This document shows positions 8,468 through 16,600 of a stretch of DNA of 64,000 nt, in pieces. This stretch comes from CAZIKF01 sp964539825. GTDB lineage: Bacteria > Muiribacteriota > UBA6191. The DNA lies in contig CAZIKF010000005.1 of assembly GCA_964539825.1 (NCBI GenBank), positions 95,533-159,532 of the forward strand, given 5' to 3'. The stretch's first letter is position 1; every line of letters starts with the position of its first letter. The notes below the pieces were generated by a model. That model saw nothing but the letters and a program-made list of their open reading frames with translations. It was not told the DNA's origin and made no database searches. The position numbers and the translations under genes are program-made.

Positions 8468-9002
8468 GACCCTCACTTTCTCCTACCGAGACCTAAACGG
8501 TAGGGAAGGCAAATTTCCTATTCATGGAAAACAGGTTCTTCTTTCATTTCTCAATAAAGAGTCCTCCAGCGTTCTAGAAAAATGGCTTGGTTCACTTCCT
8601 TTAGAGGAACTAAAAAGAAGACAAATAGTATTTCTTAACATCCTTTTCCCCGGTGGCATCTTCTTCATGATTCCCAAGAAGAAAGCCCGATATTCACTGG
8701 GCATAAAAGTCAACCAGGAAGTCGCCAACTATCTAAAGTTCTCGTCTGAGGTAGAACGCGAAATTTATGATTCCCTTGATATCAGATGGGTCCCTGATTT
8801 CGATCGAAAAATTTTTGGACAGTTTGGCTTAAATTCCAAGCAGTCCCATTTTCTCCTCTTTAACGAAACGGGAACCATCCAGGGGATCTACGAGGGTTTC
8901 ACCCACATGCAAAAAGTGGATTTTTTATCCAAACTCAGCTCCCGTAAAGAAAAAAAGCAGGAGACCTCAGTCAAGAGCCAGAACAAACTATCTACCGAGT
9001 AA
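8409..9002 (+). CDS. Exported protein, possibly thioredoxin-fold without cysteines
   Basis: From the ATG at 8409 the protein has 197 residues and starts MRWIFAFLFLISSSFSQG, a convincing Sec signal peptide with cleavage near residue 16-18. The segment DLNGREGKFPIHGKQVLLSF resembles the beginning of AhpC/TlpA-type thioredoxin folds (..DLNGK...L.GK.VLL.F), but no cysteine is present anywhere, so it cannot be a classical thiol oxidoreductase. The tail is highly charged. A 22-residue upstream extension exists but would bury the signal peptide. The gene overlaps the methyltransferase by 59 bases. Function unknown. Confidence 0.65.
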   Translation: MRWIFAFLFLISSSFSQGPETLTFSYRDLNGREGKFPIHGKQVLLSFLNKESSSVLEKWLGSLPLEELKRRQIVFLNILFPGGIFFMIPKKKARYSLGIKVNQEVANYLKFSSEVEREIYDSLDIRWVPDFDRKIFGQFGLNSKQSHFLLFNETGTIQGIYEGFTHMQKVDFLSKLSSRKEKKQETSVKSQNKLSTE

Positions 9003-9061
9003 GTTGGATGGTCTTCCCGGGCACTTTGAGAAAACGCTAATGCTCCCATTGGTTCCAGTAG

Positions 9062-9090
9062 TTCCTAAAGAGAATATCTTTAGGTACAAT
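9062..9090 (+). promoter_or_regulatory. Candidate promoter with an 8-bp palindrome in the spacer
   Basis: TTCCTA (9062-9067) and TACAAT (9085-9090) are separated by 17 bases. A perfect inverted repeat, CCTAAAGA (9064-9071) and TCTTTAGG (9077-9084) around GAATA, spans the region. It would serve the small gene at 9144. The -35 match is weak (3 of 6), so the assignment is tentative. Confidence 0.4.
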
Positions 9091-9143
9091 GGTGCCCTTT
9101 TAAATCAGGTCTTCTTGGGGAAGATGTGAATGAGGAGAACAAA

Positions 9144-9392
9144 ATGGCGGATGAGACAGCAAAAAAAGCCACCCAGTCTGGGGACTTTAAACGAGATATT
9201 GTGGATTTAATGCTCGATTCTCAAGAGTACCGAGCTCTTATTTTTCATATTGCCTCTATTCCATCAGAAGAACGGCTGAAACTAGAACGCCCCCAAATCC
9301 TGGAGAAGAGCTGGGATTCCCTTATAGATGGCAATAACGCCGACTATGCTGTTTTAAACTACTATGTAAGAAAGGGAATTCTAAAGGTCTGA
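9144..9392 (+). CDS. Small acidic protein of unknown function, 82 aa
   Basis: The protein begins MADETAKKATQSGDFKRDIV and is probably helical and cytoplasmic. I prefer the ATG at 9144, which has GAGGAG six bases upstream, to the GTG at 9126. The stop is 10 bases before the cysteine synthase gene, so it may be the first gene of the sulfur amino acid operon, but it shows no family motif I recognise. No transmembrane segment or signal peptide is visible. Confidence 0.65.
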   Translation: MADETAKKATQSGDFKRDIVDLMLDSQEYRALIFHIASIPSEERLKLERPQILEKSWDSLIDGNNADYAVLNYYVRKGILKV

Positions 9393-9402
9393 TTTAAAAT
9401 CT

Positions 9403-10320
9403 ATGAAAGTAGCCAATTCAAGTATAGAACTGATCGGTGAGACCCCGATCCAAATTCTTCACAAACTCACCGGAACCCAATGTGCCCAGATCTGGGCAAA
9501 ACTCGAATTTAACTCTCCTGGTTCCTCAGTTAAGGATCGAATTGCCCTGTTTATGCTCAAAGAAGCCCTGAGTGCGGGACTCATAGGGCCTGGTGGAACG
9601 GTAATTGAAGCCACAGCAGGCAATACAGGAGTCGGATTGGCCGTAGTTTGTGCCTCCATGGGATATGATTTTATCTGCATAATGCCCGCAAAGTTTTCCA
9701 TCGAAAAGCAAAAGGTTGTCGAATTTTTAGGAGGCAAGGTTCTAAGGACTCCCACAGAAGAGGCCATGCAGGGTGCTTTAGATCTGGCTTATCAAATCCA
9801 GAGTGAAAAAGAAAATTCGTGGGTTGTGAACCAATTTCAGAACCTTTCCAATCCCCAATGTCATTATGAGTCCACTGGCCCTGAAATCTGGGAGCAGACC
9901 GAGGGAAGGGTTACTCATATTGCTATCGGCGCGGGAACGGGCGGGAGCTTCACGGGTATTGCCCGGTATCTCAAGGAAAAGAACCCCCAGCTCAAAGCCT
10001 ATGTCGTGGAACCCGAAGGCTCGGTAATCGGAGGGGGAGAAAAGGGCGATCACTGGGTAGAGGGTATTGGCAACTCCTTCATTCCCGGAACCCTGGACAT
10101 GGAGCTGTCCGATGGAGTTATTACTGTTTCAGATGAAGACTCCAAAAAAATCATCAAGGAACTGGCGGCCAAGGAGCAGCTTCTGGTGGGCGGTTCTAGT
10201 GGTGCAAATGTATTTGCGGCGCTTCTTCTCGCAAGAGATCTCGACCCATCAAAGATCGTAGTAACCCTCATACCTGACCGGCTTGAGCGATATATTAGCA
10301 AAGGAATTCTAGACCTATGA
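9403..10320 (+). CDS. cysK: Cysteine synthase / PLP-dependent beta-family enzyme
   Basis: The 305-residue enzyme has the fold-type II PLP signatures. Lys44 in SSVKDR is the Schiff-base lysine, TAGNTG (71-76) binds substrate carboxylate, and GAGTGGSFTG (176-185) binds the PLP phosphate. The family condenses O-acetylserine with sulfide to make cysteine, or serine with homocysteine to make cystathionine. The next gene is a PLP gamma-family enzyme overlapping by 4 bases (ATGA). The pair could therefore run reverse transsulfuration like Bacillus MccA/MccB, or cysteine and methionine synthesis. The motifs do not separate CysK, CysM and CBS-type activity. The length is typical, with no fused CBS domain. 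Confidence 0.85.
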   Translation: MKVANSSIELIGETPIQILHKLTGTQCAQIWAKLEFNSPGSSVKDRIALFMLKEALSAGLIGPGGTVIEATAGNTGVGLAVVCASMGYDFICIMPAKFSIEKQKVVEFLGGKVLRTPTEEAMQGALDLAYQIQSEKENSWVVNQFQNLSNPQCHYESTGPEIWEQTEGRVTHIAIGAGTGGSFTGIARYLKEKNPQLKAYVVEPEGSVIGGGEKGDHWVEGIGNSFIPGTLDMELSDGVITVSDEDSKKIIKELAAKEQLLVGGSSGANVFAALLLARDLDPSKIVVTLIPDRLERYISKGILDL

Positions 10321-11456
10321 GCCGTCTCGCAACCAGGGTCATCCATGAGGGTTACAAACCTGAACCCTTAGCAGGTTGTGTGTCCCCTCCGATCTATCTC
10401 TCCACAACCTATGCACAAGAAAGCGTGGGGGAACACAAAGGGTTTGAATACGCACGCTCCAATAATCCCAATCGGGAAATCTTGGAAAAAAATATCAGCG
10501 CGTTAGAGAATGCAGTGGGCTCCTGTGCCTTTTCTACCGGCATGGCCGCTATCTCTACACTTGTTCTCTCCCTGGAAAAAGGATCCCATATCATTGTCTC
10601 TTCCAATGTATATGGAGGAACTTATAGAGTCTTCACGAAGGTATTTCAAAATCATGGCCTTGAATTCAGCTTCGTCTCCACGAAAGACCTTGAGGCTCTT
10701 CAAGGCAGCCTTCGCCCAAATACACGCCTGATCTTCGTGGAAACACCAACCAATCCACTGATGGAGATAACAGATATTCAGGCTATTGCTGACTTTGCTC
10801 ATGAGAATGGGATCCGGCTTTGTGTGGACAACACTTTCATGACACCAATCTTTCAGCGTCCGCTGGAACTGGGTGCTGACTTTGTCATCCATTCAGCAAC
10901 AAAGTATCTCGGTGGACATTCCGATGTTTTAGGCGGACTCATTTGCTTAAAAAACAAAGAAGACTATGAAACCCTGAAGTTCCTTCAGAAGTCTGTGGGG
11001 AACGTACTCGCTCCCTTTGATTCCTGGCTGATTCTCAGGGGTATCAGGACTCTCGATGTTCGTATGCAGGCTCATGAAAGAAACGCCAATAAAGTAGTTA
11101 ACTTTCTCGATGGGCATTGCGGAGTTGAAAAAATTTACTATCCCGGGGTAGAAAATCACCCGAATCGGGAAGTAGGATTGCGACAGAGTTCCGGGTATGG
11201 AGGAATGATCTCATTCGAATTGAAGAATCCTGATCGATTGGATCAATTCCTTAAACGACTGGAGATTTTTACCCTGGCCGAAAGCCTGGGAGCAGTGGAA
11301 TCCCTTGTTTGTATCCCTGCTTTAATGACCCATGCCTCAGTACCCGCTGAGGAGAGGGTCAAACTGGGTATAAAAGATACACTCATTAGACTTTCAATCG
11401 GTATCGAAGACCCTAAAGATCTCATTGAGGATCTGGATAAGGCTCTAAAAGAATAG
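10317..11456 (+). CDS. metB: Cystathionine gamma-synthase / gamma-lyase family enzyme
   Basis: The 379-residue protein is a fold-type I PLP enzyme of the Cys/Met metabolism family. Asp171 in VDNTF and Lys196 in SATKYLGGHSD are the cofactor-binding residues. The N-terminal PPIYLSTTY and FEYARSNNPNR match gamma-synthases and gamma-lyases. Translation is coupled to the cysteine synthase through the overlapping ATGA. Candidate reactions are cystathionine synthesis from an activated homoserine and cysteine, or cystathionine cleavage to cysteine. Sequence motifs alone do not decide, and the gene symbol marks the family only. Confidence 0.85.
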   Translation: MSRLATRVIHEGYKPEPLAGCVSPPIYLSTTYAQESVGEHKGFEYARSNNPNREILEKNISALENAVGSCAFSTGMAAISTLVLSLEKGSHIIVSSNVYGGTYRVFTKVFQNHGLEFSFVSTKDLEALQGSLRPNTRLIFVETPTNPLMEITDIQAIADFAHENGIRLCVDNTFMTPIFQRPLELGADFVIHSATKYLGGHSDVLGGLICLKNKEDYETLKFLQKSVGNVLAPFDSWLILRGIRTLDVRMQAHERNANKVVNFLDGHCGVEKIYYPGVENHPNREVGLRQSSGYGGMISFELKNPDRLDQFLKRLEIFTLAESLGAVESLVCIPALMTHASVPAEERVKLGIKDTLIRLSIGIEDPKDLIEDLDKALKE

Positions 11457-11466
11457 GAGAATCAAC

Positions 11467-12069
11467 ATGGCAGAAGAGACTGAGGAAAAAAACCAGAAAA
11501 ACAGTGACGAAAAACCAGTAGACTTACTAGTTCGCACCCTCAAGACACGCAGAGTCTTGCTTAGTGAAGACGTTAACTCAAAATCAGCACGTAAAATCAT
11601 TGATCAACTCTTCTTATTGGAGCAGGACGATCCGGATTCTCCCATCTATTTCTTTATCAACTCTCCCGGAGGAGAAGTTACTTCCGGCATGGCTATTTAC
11701 GATGTGATGGAGTTTCTCAAGCCTAAAATTTATACGATCGGCTGCGGTCTCGTAGCATCTATTGCCGCAATAATTCATCTACAGCCTGAAAAGGATGCCC
11801 GTCTCTCCCTGCCTAACGCAGAGTTTCTTCTTCATCAGCCCCTTGGGGGGATGCAGGGCTCAGCATCAGATCTGGAGATCCACGCCAACCATATTTTAAG
11901 AACCAGAACTCAACTCAATGACCTGATTTCTAATAAGAGTGGGCAATCTCTGGATGAGGTAGAAAAGAGCACGAAGCGGGACTTCTGGATGACTGCAAGA
12001 CAAGCTCTGGAATGGGGCCTGGTGGGTAATATTATTGCCCGTGCCGAAGATCTTCCTGGGAAAGAATAG
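11467..12069 (+). CDS. clpP: ClpP-like serine protease
   Basis: The 200-residue protein has the ClpP fold signatures. FINSPGGEVTSGMAIYDVM forms the oxyanion and handle region, and the triad is Ser98 (VASIAA), His123 (LLHQPLGG) and Asp172 (KRDFWM). The Ser block reads GCGLVASIAA rather than the usual GQAASMGA, and the N-terminal axial-loop region is acidic and atypical, so this may be a second ClpP-type paralogue. ClpP degrades proteins fed by an AAA+ partner such as ClpX. No clpX, clpA or trigger-factor gene is adjacent; instead it follows the sulfur amino acid genes with AGGAG before its ATG. It is convergent with the lipoprotein gene, with no base between the stops. Confidence 0.85.
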   Translation: MAEETEEKNQKNSDEKPVDLLVRTLKTRRVLLSEDVNSKSARKIIDQLFLLEQDDPDSPIYFFINSPGGEVTSGMAIYDVMEFLKPKIYTIGCGLVASIAAIIHLQPEKDARLSLPNAEFLLHQPLGGMQGSASDLEIHANHILRTRTQLNDLISNKSGQSLDEVEKSTKRDFWMTARQALEWGLVGNIIARAEDLPGKE

Positions 12070-13263
12070 TCAGATTCCCTTCAGGGCTTCTTCCTTGACC
12101 CTGATTTGCTCTTTCAACTCTTCATATCTTTTCAGGGCCTGCTTTTGACCTCGCTCCACTTTTACCCGAATATCTGGAGGAAATTGTTCTTTGTTGAGAA
12201 TCTCTGCAGAGAGCTCTTTAAAGTCCTTTAACACGGTTAACTTTTCCCGATCACCATCTGCCCTCTCCAGCCGGTCTTTCAGCTTCATCCCCATTTTCAT
12301 GACTTCACGTGCCTTTTGAATCTGGGTCTCCGTGAGATCTTTAGAGTACTTCTGCAAAAATTCATCAAGCATATCTTCGTTCAAGTCCAGCGCAGCAAGT
12401 TTATCAAGATCCGTAGAAGGCCCCTTGGGAGCTAATTCCTGAAGGATCTCCTGAAATTGAAGAGCGAAGAATATTTGAAACTGCGTATCCGCCAAAGAGA
12501 GAGCCTTTGCAAGATCTCTACGGGAATCGGAAAACCAACCCATCCATCTATGCAAAAATCCCGATTGGTAATACAGCCAAAAGGACTTTTCTTCACGAAG
12601 CTTTTCCCTGCAGTATTCAATTGCAATTACCACATAATAGGTTAGCTTTTTCGGGGGAGTGTCTCCACTGGGCGCAAGACTGCCAAAGATTTCCTGATTC
12701 ATCTCAGGATAAAGTTTGAGCATTGGAAAGAGGACCTCGATGATCATCTCCTTCTTAGTCTGGGTGTGAAGTTTCCGTGCCAGGGTCAGTGAAATCTCCT
12801 TTCCGCGCTCAAAGAAAGGCTGAATTTCAGGTAAATAACTAGATGCCTGACCTGGATCTGCCGCGATAATGTAGGCAAATTCGTCCATAGACTCACCATA
12901 TCTCTGAGACTCAAAAAAAATTTTACCGCTCCAAAAATGGTACTGCAGAGGTTCCGTGTCATCCTCCAACAACAATGTAACCACTTCTTCAGCCTCATCC
13001 CATTTTCTATCCTCAATCAGCGAAGGCACCAATTCTTTAAGCTCCTCAATCTCCATTAATTCATACTCAGCCCCATCTTCTTCAACAGTAAGATCAGGCT
13101 CAGACTCCTTCGGTATGGAAGCAAGCTGCTGATTGGATTCAGGTTTATTGGATGCTTTCGGTTCTTGATCACTCCCTGAACAACCCTGGCACATAACTAG
13201 AATTATTAGGGGAAAGGTAAAAAAAAATTTAAGTCTTGGAGCAAAAGAAGGATCGGGACCCAT
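12070..13263 (-). CDS. TPR-like lipoprotein of unknown function
   Basis: The 397-residue protein has a basic/hydrophobic N-terminus (LKFFFTFPLIILVMCQGC) with a likely lipidation cysteine at residue 28 (or 25), followed by a Glu/Pro/Ser-rich linker. The body is helical with degenerate TPR-like pairs (WDEAEEVVTLLLEDD, YGESMDEFAYIIAADP) and a charged coiled C-terminus. It begins immediately after the stop of the small membrane protein, so the two form an operon. It is probably anchored on the periplasmic side of the envelope. No catalytic motif is visible. Confidence 0.7.
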   Translation of the reverse strand: MGPDPSFAPRLKFFFTFPLIILVMCQGCSGSDQEPKASNKPESNQQLASIPKESEPDLTVEEDGAEYELMEIEELKELVPSLIEDRKWDEAEEVVTLLLEDDTEPLQYHFWSGKIFFESQRYGESMDEFAYIIAADPGQASSYLPEIQPFFERGKEISLTLARKLHTQTKKEMIIEVLFPMLKLYPEMNQEIFGSLAPSGDTPPKKLTYYVVIAIEYCREKLREEKSFWLYYQSGFLHRWMGWFSDSRRDLAKALSLADTQFQIFFALQFQEILQELAPKGPSTDLDKLAALDLNEDMLDEFLQKYSKDLTETQIQKAREVMKMGMKLKDRLERADGDREKLTVLKDFKELSAEILNKEQFPPDIRVKVERGQKQALKRYEELKEQIRVKEEALKGI

Positions 13264-13494
13264 CTAAAAAACCACCGATCGCGATAAGCCCATAAACATC
13301 ACATATGCGATCCGCAACAGGATCACTCCCAGAATGAAAGCCAAAAGAATTAAGAACTGACCAAATTCCCTGCGACCCAGCAGCCTTTCAGCTTCTTCTG
13401 AATCCTGCCGAGAAATCTTATAGAAGCTATAAATGCTTCCAAGCACCATAACAACACCTAAGAGAAGATAGATATATTTAAAAGGAGCAATCAT
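13264..13494 (-). CDS. Small two-helix membrane protein, 76 aa
   Basis: From the ATG at 13494 the protein starts MIAPFKYIYLLLGVVMVLGS and has two transmembrane helices around a charged loop (SRQDSEEAERLLGRREF). A longer reading to 13701 would overlap the divergent TPR gene and adds an unlikely N-terminus. No ribosome-binding site is seen, but TTGTGG-17-TATACT (13532-13504) ends nine bases before this ATG, which would give a nearly leaderless mRNA. It is directly followed by the lipoprotein gene. Function unknown. Confidence 0.55.
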   Translation of the reverse strand: MIAPFKYIYLLLGVVMVLGSIYSFYKISRQDSEEAERLLGRREFGQFLILLAFILGVILLRIAYVMFMGLSRSVVF

Positions 13495-13584
13495 AGCGGA
13501 AAAGTATAGTGGAATTCCCTGTTTGCCACAAACAACAGACCAAATTCTTACCGATAAATCCCTGATTTCATCGGAGAGTTCGGC

Positions 13585-13622
13585 AAAAGCCTTACAATTT
13601 CCTTTGAACCAAGGCTTTTTTT
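13585..13622 (+). terminator. Terminator-like hairpin upstream of the giant TPR gene
   Basis: AAAAGCCTT (13585-13593) pairs with AAGGCTTTT (13611-13619), and the T run continues to 13622. It overlaps the candidate TPR promoter, so it may stop upstream transcription or act as an operator. The stem is AT-closed and the loop is long (17 bases), so confidence is moderate. Confidence 0.4.
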
Positions 13623-13632
13623 GTGATACATT
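13604..13632 (+). promoter_or_regulatory. Sigma-70-type promoter of the giant TPR gene
   Basis: TTGAAC (13604-13609) and TACATT (13627-13632) are 17 bases apart, with a TG extension just before the -10 element. The transcript would start near 13639, about 27 bases before the ATG at 13666, where AAAAAAGG can serve as ribosome-binding site. Confidence 0.55.
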
Positions 13633-13665
13633 CCATGAGATTAGGTCCAAAAAAGGCTCCGTTTC

Positions 13666-16600
13666 ATGAACGACGACGTTCTGAGGGAGATTCGTGAACA
13701 TTTAGCACGAATCGAGCAACTCTCTGCCCACTATATCGATAGGGTACAACAGAATATTAGCGAGCAGGAAACACGCCAGCTCGAAGATGCGCTTACCCAA
13801 CTCCCTAAGCAAGAGCGCTTGGAAAGGGCTGACCTATATTTTAATAGGGCAGAGCAACTCTTTTACCAGGGAGATCTTCACAAAGCTAAGGCAGAATTTC
13901 GCAAAGTAGTTCTTGCCGACCCAGATCACAAGCAAGCAATTCTTAACCTTGCGAACCTCTCCAGCCTGGCCAGAGAATTTGATGAAGCGATCCTCGGGTT
14001 GAAGCACTGCCTGAAAATAGACCCCGAGTATGGTTTTGCCCAGCAGTGGATCCTACTCCAGTACCGCTTCATGTATGCGAATCATGCTTCTGGCATGGAA
14101 ATGCTTCAAAGAGTACTCACAAGACTGGAACAACGCTTTTCTGAAGATTCTAACGGCCCCTGTGACGGCTACGCACTTGCCATGGGCTATCTCCTCTTCG
14201 ATACCGGTGAAGCCATTGAAAGCCGAATCTCTAGAGCCAAAAAGATCATACTCAAGGAAATAGAGGATAAACCTTCCAATCCATTTCTTAGATGGGCGCT
14301 TAAGTACGCTTGCCTTCATCCAGCCGCCGGCGTACCGTCCAAAAAAGATTTAAAAAATGCTATCGAAGCCTGCGAGATAGCAGTTGAAGCGGGCTCCTTT
14401 CTGGATCAGGCCTATTTTGAACTAGCCGAATCCCTGGAGATACAGGCAGGCTTCCATGCACCCAAAAAATCCATTTCCCAGGCTCAAGAATTTTATGAAA
14501 AGTCCTTGGAGGTTAACTCCTCCCACATAGACTCATTGATTCGCCTGGCCACGATTCAAGAAGGCCAGTTTCAATACTATGATGCCCTGAACTACCTTCA
14601 AAGGGCAGTGGAACATGATCCATTTCATACCTACGCCCTCTCGAAACTTGGGCGACTCTATCGGCAGACCCGTTTTTACGATAAAGCCCTTAGTGTACTT
14701 AACCGGTTCTTGGAGATAGCAGGAACCTTCGGCTGCAACCCTTACCTCAATATTTTGTCTTCCGCGGAGGAGGGATATCTAGATCTACTGGATATCCGCC
14801 AGGAACTTGCTCTCACTTTTGAGGCCTCCCACAAAATTGAGGATGCCCTTTCTCAATACAAAATCATCCTCAAGGAAAAACCGGACATAATCCAGGCCGG
14901 CGAAAAATATATAGACCTCTATTTTTGGAAATACAGAAATGCCGAGAACGCAGAACATGAGTTTGAAGGACTGATTAAACACTATAAGGAAGTGTGCTTC
15001 TTTGACCCTGGAAATGCGGTATTGTCCTACCTTTTGGGCTATGCTTACTATCGTTTCCATGAGGCTTTTTCCTATAAAGAAGAAGTTCTCACCAGGGCAA
15101 TCCAACAGTTTGAAAAAGCTACTCGCACCGATGCGACCCTCAAAGAGGCATACTTTTCCCTCAAAGAACTCTACCTCGAAACAACTTTCCGCCAACAACA
15201 TTCTGACGCATTGGATAAAGCTTTTAAATGTACTCAAGGAATTTTGGAACGTCTTCCTGATAATGCGCTTTGCTACTACCATCATGGGGAAGTTCTTGAA
15301 GCAAAAGATGAACTTGAAGCTGCCAGCAACCACTTCCACAAAGCCATTGAAATTGACCCAGATCTTACTTCTGCTTATTCCAGATTATCCAGAATCCATC
15401 ACCGACAGGGGGATTATGACAAGGCTATAGAAATCTGCAACGAAATCTTGAGACGGCTTCCGAATGATGCCTGGGCTCATCATGAACTTGGACAGGTGTT
15501 TTATCTAAAGGGAGAGTACAAAAAGGCGTTGAATGAACTAACACACGCCATAGAGTTGGACTCAGGTTTCGTAAAAAGCTATTCCCTCATGGGGCAAATT
15601 TTTTATGAGCAAAGCAATTATGATAAAGCGCTTCCCCAGTATTTGAAGATTCTGGATCATGACCAAAGACATCAGCTAGCCCTTTTACGGTGCGGACATC
15701 TCTATAACCTACTGGAGCAGTATTCTGATTCGAGAACTTACCTGGATCGCCTTCTCAAAATAGATCCTGACGATTCAAGAGGAATTCTTGAGTATGGGCA
15801 TACCTTTTTTCATGAGGAAAAGCTAGATGAAGCTATCAGTAAATACCGACGGGTTCTGGCTCTTGATCCAAAAAATTTATTAGCTCGCTACAACCTCTCA
15901 AGAATTTTTTCAAAGCAGGAGAAACTTGAGGACCAGGAAAATGAGCTAAGAGACCTCATTCAGCTTTCCCCCCAACACCTTAAGGGATTGCTCGACCTTG
16001 GTGATTTATATGTACTCAGAGATCGCGTTTATGAGGCTGAAGAGCTTTATTCCAAAGCTCGGGAGCATTTCCCCGATTCTCTTGATGTATTGTTTCGTCT
16101 GGCTCGCGTTTATGACTCACAGGCTATGCTTGAGAAGATGAATGACATCCTCTACCAGATTCTGGAGCTTGACCCCCAGAACTACCAGGCCACCTACCTT
16201 CTGGCTCGCGGCTATGAACAGAGAAAGTTTTTTGAGAAGGCTTATCAGCATTATCAAAATGCTCATAAGATGAATCCCAAGGACATCGAAATTTTATTCT
16301 CCCTTGGAAATCTTGATTTTCAGCAAAACCAACTCCAGCAAGCGGAAGAATACTTTAAGAAAGTTCTCAAAGGGGACTTTCATCATGTCCCCAGTTTGAA
16401 GCGGCTTGGTCAGACCAAGTACCAGACCCATGAATACAAGGATTCCATTACCTTTTTCAAGAGAGCCAGCGAGAAAGATCCCAACGACTTTGAAACTCAC
16501 TATCTCATGGGCCGATGCTATTTCGAACTCGGGCTGCTAGATAAAGCCAAAGACACCTTTTACACCGCTCTGGACTTAGCGCCAAATCACTTGGAATCCA

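Noticed and set aside
13495..13701. Longer N-terminus of the small membrane protein
   Set aside because: It would overlap the divergent TPR gene and its promoter, and the extension has no protein-like features.
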